Assembly (NCBI GenBank): GCA_900541875.1
Contig: UQLF01000003.1
Location: 1 to 64,000, forward strand
Origin: an uncultured Collinsella sp.
Lineage (GTDB): Bacteria; Actinomycetota; Coriobacteriia; Coriobacteriales; Coriobacteriaceae
DNA length: 64,000 bases
Direction: 5' to 3'
The notes beneath the pieces were generated by a model. The model saw only the letters and a program-made list of their open reading frames with translations, was not told where the DNA came from and searched no databases. A program made the position numbers and the translations under genes. The first letter of the stretch is position 1; the number at the start of each line of letters is the position of its first letter. This document shows positions 60,187-64,000 of this stretch, piece after piece.

Positions 60187-61470
60187 CTAAATCGTCTCGA
60201 GGAAGGCCTCGATGCGGGTCTGGAGCTGACCGGCATCCTCGCCGGCGTAGTCGGTCGTGATGTGCATAAACGGAATGCCCGCCTCCTCGGCAGCCTTCTC
60301 CACGGCAAACGACTCCATCTCGTAAAGCGTGCAGAACTGCAGGGCCACGTCGACGATACCGTCGGCATGCAGGTCCTTGGCCATCTGGACAATGTCCTTC
60401 ATACGCTGATTGTTGGGCGTAAAGACGGCGCAGTTGATCTTAAAGTAGCGCTCGGCGATGGCGTCGAGCATCTCGTCGACCGTCTCGCCGGACTCGTCGA
60501 CCAGGTCCTTGTAGTAGCGCGAGCCCGTGCAGGACTCCTCGCCCACCACGACGCCGCCGGCCTTCTCGATAAGGTTGAACAGCTTCCAGTTGGGCACGGC
60601 CATGGGCGTACCGGTGTACAGGATGCGCTTGGTCCCCTTGGGCGCCACGCCCTCGCCGGCCTCGACACGCTGCTCGCACTCAGCCGCCATATCGTTGATG
60701 GCTCCGGTCAGACGCGGTGTGTCGTCCATAAAGGCGGCCTGAACGGTCAGCAGGCTGTCGAGACCGCTGATGGGCGCCGGGTCGGCAGCGCGGGTCGCGG
60801 CGAGGCGCTGAAGGGCGCGGCGCTTCTCATTGACGGCGTGGATGGCGGCCTTCAGACGCTCAGGCGTAATCGTGACGCCGCACTCCTCCTCGATCTTGGC
60901 GGCGAGCTTCTTGACCTCGGCCTTCCAGGTCACGAGCGTCGACTCGTCGTGCACGTTGGGAATATCCATGACGTACATGTTCTTTTGCGTTGCAAAGAAC
61001 TCGTAGGCCTTCTTCTTACCATCGCAGGTGTTCTCGCCTACCACCAAGTCACTCGACTCAATGTAGGGGCAGACCTCGCCCAGCTTAAAGCCGGCAAAGC
61101 TCTTGATAAGCGGACAGGTGTTGCGCGGCAGGTGCTCCTCGACCTTATCGGTTGCCCAATCGGCACCCGAGCACAGACCCACGGGGATACCGTCGCAGGC
61201 GAGCACGATCTCCTCGGGCACGTACACGCAGAACGAGCCGACGATCTTGGTGGCCTCGCCGGCCTCCTTCTTGTCGAGCATCTCCTTAATACGGCCGCTG
61301 TGAATGTTGGTGGCAACAAAATCCAGGTAGGACGTAGACTTGGGGCGATTGTTCTGCGTCAGGAACATATCGCCGTACATATGGCCCACGGCGCCCAGCA
61401 GCATGTCGTGGTCGGCAAGATTCATGCCGAGGCTCTCCCACATCGGATGGAAATCAAATTCTTCAGCCAT
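60187..61470 (-). CDS. Double-cubane-cluster-containing anaerobic reductase (YjiM-like), paralogue 2
   Basis: The 427-residue paralogue of the protein encoded at 53.5 kb has the same cysteine segments: GSFCVYVPEEIVLACDG, PRNTCPLIKSFAGF, CPYIES and ENTCDGKKKAYEFF. A longer N-terminus (about 65 residues) precedes the domain. Its ribosome-binding site (GAGGGGAACCATCATGG) resembles that of paralogue 1. No activase adjoins it, so the activase at 52.6 kb may serve both. It heads the run of genes containing the peptide transporter. Confidence 0.83.
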   Translation of the reverse strand: MAEEFDFHPMWESLGMNLADHDMLLGAVGHMYGDMFLTQNNRPKSTSYLDFVATNIHSGRIKEMLDKKEAGEATKIVGSFCVYVPEEIVLACDGIPVGLCSGADWATDKVEEHLPRNTCPLIKSFAGFKLGEVCPYIESSDLVVGENTCDGKKKAYEFFATQKNMYVMDIPNVHDESTLVTWKAEVKKLAAKIEEECGVTITPERLKAAIHAVNEKRRALQRLAATRAADPAPISGLDSLLTVQAAFMDDTPRLTGAINDMAAECEQRVEAGEGVAPKGTKRILYTGTPMAVPNWKLFNLIEKAGGVVVGEESCTGSRYYKDLVDESGETVDEMLDAIAERYFKINCAVFTPNNQRMKDIVQMAKDLHADGIVDVALQFCTLYEMESFAVEKAAEEAGIPFMHITTDYAGEDAGQLQTRIEAFLETI

Positions 61471-61629
61471 GATGGTTCCCCTCTCGAACCAAAAACGGAT
61501 AACAGCGGTATCGATGCACGGCGGACGGCGATTGCCCGGCCGTGCTCAAACCCGGAATTTTAGGGGACCTGCTTTGCAGCTGATTATTTAGTTGTGCGTC
61601 GTCTCTCCCGGAGCCGTAAACATACCTGC

Positions 61630-61698
61630 TCATATGCGACTCCGAGCCATGTATAGGGCACGCGCAGCAACGCGGCGAATGTATGTCGTCTGCGGCAT
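61630..61698 (-). CDS. Possible 22-residue leader peptide
   Basis: An ATG at 61698 with an excellent AAAGGAGG ribosome-binding site opens a 22-codon frame (MPQTTYIRRV..., five arginines) ending in TGA at 61630-61632. It lies about 160 bases before the reductase start. No family is recognised. It could be a leader peptide or a small protein. Confidence 0.35.
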   Translation of the reverse strand: MPQTTYIRRVAARALYMARSRI

Positions 61699-61734
61699 GT
61701 GCGCACCCTCCTTTACAAGATAAGGTCAACTATA

Positions 61735-61766
61735 TCAACGGTCGTCGACCATGCGAACACCGTTGA
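61735..61766. promoter_or_regulatory. Inverted repeat, candidate operator
   Basis: TCAACGGT and ACCGTTGA separated by 16 bases lie immediately upstream of the strong ribosome-binding site at about 61,708. The arrangement suits a dimeric regulator, but the regulator is not in the window. Confidence 0.4.
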
Positions 61767-61899
61767 CATTCGTACGACAGCCTCGTGTGCCGTCGTTTAA
61801 TAAATAATTATCTTGATTGATAAGAGTTTGTCATCCTTCATTCGGCGAACGGCAAGACAAAGCTGCCGAGGCCTATATCCCCGGCGGCATTACCCGGCG

Positions 61900-62970
61900 C
61901 TATCGACAAACCAAATGGATCCTACTCGCATCGAAGTGCATGCGCAGGTTCTCGCCTGCTTGCGGCAGCTCGTCGACAGGCACGCCCACTTTGTTGACCT
62001 TCCACTGCAGACGCGTGGGCGCATCAGCGCGCGGCACGTCCAGCAATACCAGCCGCTCAAAGCGCGAATCGCTCACACGGGCCACATGCAAATCATAGCT
62101 GTTACGGCCCCGCTCAACGCGATTATCAACATGGAAATAGCTTGCGCGAACGCCCAGGTACGCCACATTATCGGGAACCTCGCGACCCACGTTAAAAGTC
62201 ATGCCCCAGTCGAGGGCCTCAACTTCTTCGTCGCCAATCTTGCGCGCCCGGCTTGTGTTCTTGCAGCCCGTCAGGCGCAGCGCCGCCAGCGTCTGCGGAC
62301 GGCGGACCACGTCCTCGACGGAGCCGATCTCCTCATCATGCCCGTCGTGCATCACGCAGATGCGCTGGCACAGGCGGCACGCTTCGTCGATGTCGTGGCT
62401 CACATAGAGCACGGTGCGGTTGCATACATCGAACAGGTCGAGCATGTTCTGTTCGAGCGCGCTCTTAAGATAGGAATCGAGTGCGCTCATGGGCTCGTCG
62501 AGCATAAAGATGCCCGGATGCGCCGCCACCATGCGCGCAAGCGCCACGCGCTGCTGCTGGCCGCCCGAAAGGCGCGCGGGATACCGATCGGCAAAGTCTG
62601 CCAGCCCAAAGATGCCCAGATAGCGCTCGGCGAGCTTTTTGCGCGCGGCGGCGTCGCCCGCGTTCTTTACACCGGCGCATACATTATCGGCCACCGTCAT
62701 GTTGGGAAACAGCTGATAGTTTTGGAACAGCAGAGCGCATTTTCGCTCCTGGGGCGACAGGTTGATGCCCGCCGCCGAGTCAAAAAAGGTCACGCCGTTA
62801 ACGACAATCTTGCCCTCGTCGGGCGTCTCCACACCGGCAATGCAGCGCAGTGTGCAGCTCTTGCCGCAACCCGAGGCGCCCAGCAGCGCCACGCGCTCCT
62901 CGCCGACCTCAAGCTGCATGTCGAGCACAAACCCGGGATAACGTTTCTTAATATCCAAAACGAGCGACAT
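61900..62970 (-). CDS. modC: Molybdate ABC transporter ATP-binding protein
   Basis: ATPase energising molybdate import. The 356-residue product has Walker A LLGASGCGKSCTL, signature LSGGQQQRVALARM, Walker B GIFMLDEPMSALD and a C-terminal mop/TOBE-like region. It is two codons downstream of modB, with GGAGG upstream of the ATG. Sulfate or tungstate transporters are related, but the abundance of molybdoenzymes here favours molybdate. Confidence 0.87.
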   Translation of the reverse strand: MSLVLDIKKRYPGFVLDMQLEVGEERVALLGASGCGKSCTLRCIAGVETPDEGKIVVNGVTFFDSAAGINLSPQERKCALLFQNYQLFPNMTVADNVCAGVKNAGDAAARKKLAERYLGIFGLADFADRYPARLSGGQQQRVALARMVAAHPGIFMLDEPMSALDSYLKSALEQNMLDLFDVCNRTVLYVSHDIDEACRLCQRICVMHDGHDEEIGSVEDVVRRPQTLAALRLTGCKNTSRARKIGDEEVEALDWGMTFNVGREVPDNVAYLGVRASYFHVDNRVERGRNSYDLHVARVSDSRFERLVLLDVPRADAPTRLQWKVNKVGVPVDELPQAGENLRMHFDASRIHLVCR

Positions 62971-62973
62971 AGC

Positions 62974-64000
62974 TTATCGACCTCCCTGCTGCGCCGCATC
63001 ATCGCGCATGAGCTCGGCCAACGCCTCGCGATCGATACGTAGCGCATCGCCGCCCGCCGGGTCGAGCGAATCGCCCCGTCCGGCGAGATCTTTGGCCTGC
63101 TTGCGTTCCGCACGGGAAAGGCCCCGCTCGCGATACTTTTGCGAATGAGCGGTGTACATATTGATGAACAGAATGACCAGGAAACTAAACACGATTACGA
63201 CGATGACCCAAAAGAGGGCTACCGACGTGTTGCCGCCCATCCACTCAAAGTAGATGGCGATGGGAATTGTCTGCGTAATACCGGCGTAGTTGCCCGCAAA
63301 GAACAGGGTGCAGCCAAACTCGCCCATCGCGCGGGCAAAGGCGAGCACCGTGCCGGCGGCAATCGAGGGCCAGCCAAGCGGCATCATGAGCTTGGTAAAG
63401 ATGCGACGCTCGGACCAGCCCAGCGTGCGCGCCGCATCGAGCATCTGCGTGTCGAGACTCTCGAAGGCACCGAGCGCCGTACGGTAGACCAGGGGAAACG
63501 ACACCACCACGGCAGATATCACCGCCGCGGGCCACGTAAAGACGATCGAGACGCCGTGCGCGATAAGCCACCGACCGACCCCGGTCGAGCGGCCAAATAG
63601 CATAAGCAGCAGAAAGCCGCAGACCGTAGGCGGCAGCACCATGGGGATGGTAAAGACCGAGTCCAGCAGACCCTTGATACGGCTCGTAGTACCCATGGTC
63701 TTCCATGCGGCAAACAGGCCCAGTGCAAAGGCAATAACGAGGGCAAGGCCGCTCGTTTTGATAGACACCCAAAACGGACGGTAGTCGATGCCGCCAAAAA
63801 ACGTCTGGGCGCACTCCGCCAGCGAAGGTGGCTCCGTCGTCGAGACGCTCGCAAACGGCACCAAGGCGGCGTTATCGCTCCACAGGGCTCCGCCACCCAG
63901 GTCAAGCTCGGTGTTTGCGGCATCCGCGGCGTTCACAACGGTGTAGTAGTCGCCGTCGTCGCCCCTCACCTTAAACTGATAGCGGTAATCGCCCTGCACC
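62974..64000 (-). CDS. modB: Molybdate ABC transporter permease (5' end outside window)
   Basis: The visible 342 residues contain the ModB permease domain with IPMVLPPTVCGFLLLMLFG and the EAA loop MLDAARTLGWSERRIFTKLM. A cytoplasmic charged tail of about 55 residues follows. About 75 residues before the first helix (GDDGDYYTVVNAAD ... ALVPFASV) are not typical of ModB; they may be an extracytoplasmic extension or a fused domain that continues past the edge. Confidence 0.85.
   Translation of the reverse strand, partial: VQGDYRYQFKVRGDDGDYYTVVNAADAANTELDLGGGALWSDNAALVPFASVSTTEPPSLAECAQTFFGGIDYRPFWVSIKTSGLALVIAFALGLFAAWKTMGTTSRIKGLLDSVFTIPMVLPPTVCGFLLLMLFGRSTGVGRWLIAHGVSIVFTWPAAVISAVVVSFPLVYRTALGAFESLDTQMLDAARTLGWSERRIFTKLMMPLGWPSIAAGTVLAFARAMGEFGCTLFFAGNYAGITQTIPIAIYFEWMGGNTSVALFWVIVVIVFSFLVILFINMYTAHSQKYRERGLSRAERKQAKDLAGRGDSLDPAGGDALRIDREALAELMRDDAAQQGGR

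Larger units (their letters stand above)
61471..61899. other. Upstream region of the reductase/transporter operon
   Basis: This 429-base stretch holds a possible leader ORF (61630-61698), an inverted repeat TCAACGGT/ACCGTTGA (61735-61742 with 61759-61766) just before it, an AT-rich patch at 61798-61825 that may hold the promoter, and a GCCGGGG/CCTCGGC-type hairpin (about 61865-61890) after modC. A confident -35/-10 pair could not be assigned. Confidence 0.5.

Noticed and set aside
61463..61633. 56-codon ORF overlapping the start of the second reductase gene
   Set aside because: Its residue composition is not protein-like, it has only a weak ribosome-binding site, and it ends inside the well-supported reductase start region.

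Overview
The window joins two unrelated pieces of DNA. Positions 1 to about 5,790 are AT-rich and read entirely on the minus strand as a Clostridia/Lachnospiraceae-type cell-shape cluster: penicillin-binding protein 2 (its N-terminus missing), minC, minD, minE, a rodA/ftsW gene, mgsA and the start of a lipoprotein gene. From about 5,815 to 64,000 the DNA is GC-rich with actinobacterial codon use. Gene content and intergenic palindromes point to a gut Coriobacteriia, most likely Collinsella (inference, not tested). The switch falls inside the PBP2 gene at a homopolymer run, so a chimeric metagenome contig is more likely than lateral transfer.

The Collinsella-like part opens with housekeeping genes: an M24 peptidase on the plus strand, then on the minus strand folC, valS, clpX, clpP, tig and tRNA-Leu(UAG). 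Next come a two-gene molybdenum hydroxylase of the XdhD/YgfM type, gdhA, and an operon that makes and uses selenocysteine: a molybdopterin oxidoreductase, selA, selB, tRNA-Sec, mobA and a cysteine-rich DUF3343 protein.

From 28.4 to 43.9 kb lies a complete formate hydrogenlyase island in nearly the order of the E. coli hyf operon: an Fe-S protein, fdhF with an in-frame UGA for selenocysteine at residue 140, hyfA to hyfI, the HycH and HycI maturation proteins, and a FocA-type formate channel. An intrinsic terminator closes it. The encoded complex would split formate into CO2 and H2 at the membrane through a hydrogenase-4-type [NiFe] enzyme.

Between 44 and 48 kb are a RelB/PIN toxin-antitoxin pair, a nuclease-like protein, tRNA-Gly and tRNA-Pro with a clear promoter and terminator, and brnQ. 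From 54.7 down to 48.2 kb, a run of same-strand genes joins a double-cubane-cluster reductase and its activase to a glycosyltransferase, selD (itself a selenoprotein, Sec17), yedF, a short DUF3343 gene and a cysteine desulfurase. Upstream is a dipeptide-type ABC transporter, then a second double-cubane reductase, and last a molybdate transporter (modC and modB) that runs off the window.

The theme is anaerobic selenium, molybdenum and iron-sulfur enzymology: molybdate import, MobA and the selenium genes feed the formate dehydrogenase, the XdhD-type hydroxylase and the stand-alone molybdopterin enzyme. The intergenic spaces hold several families of palindromic elements. In two of them the copies differ by compensating base changes, which suggests selection for folding.
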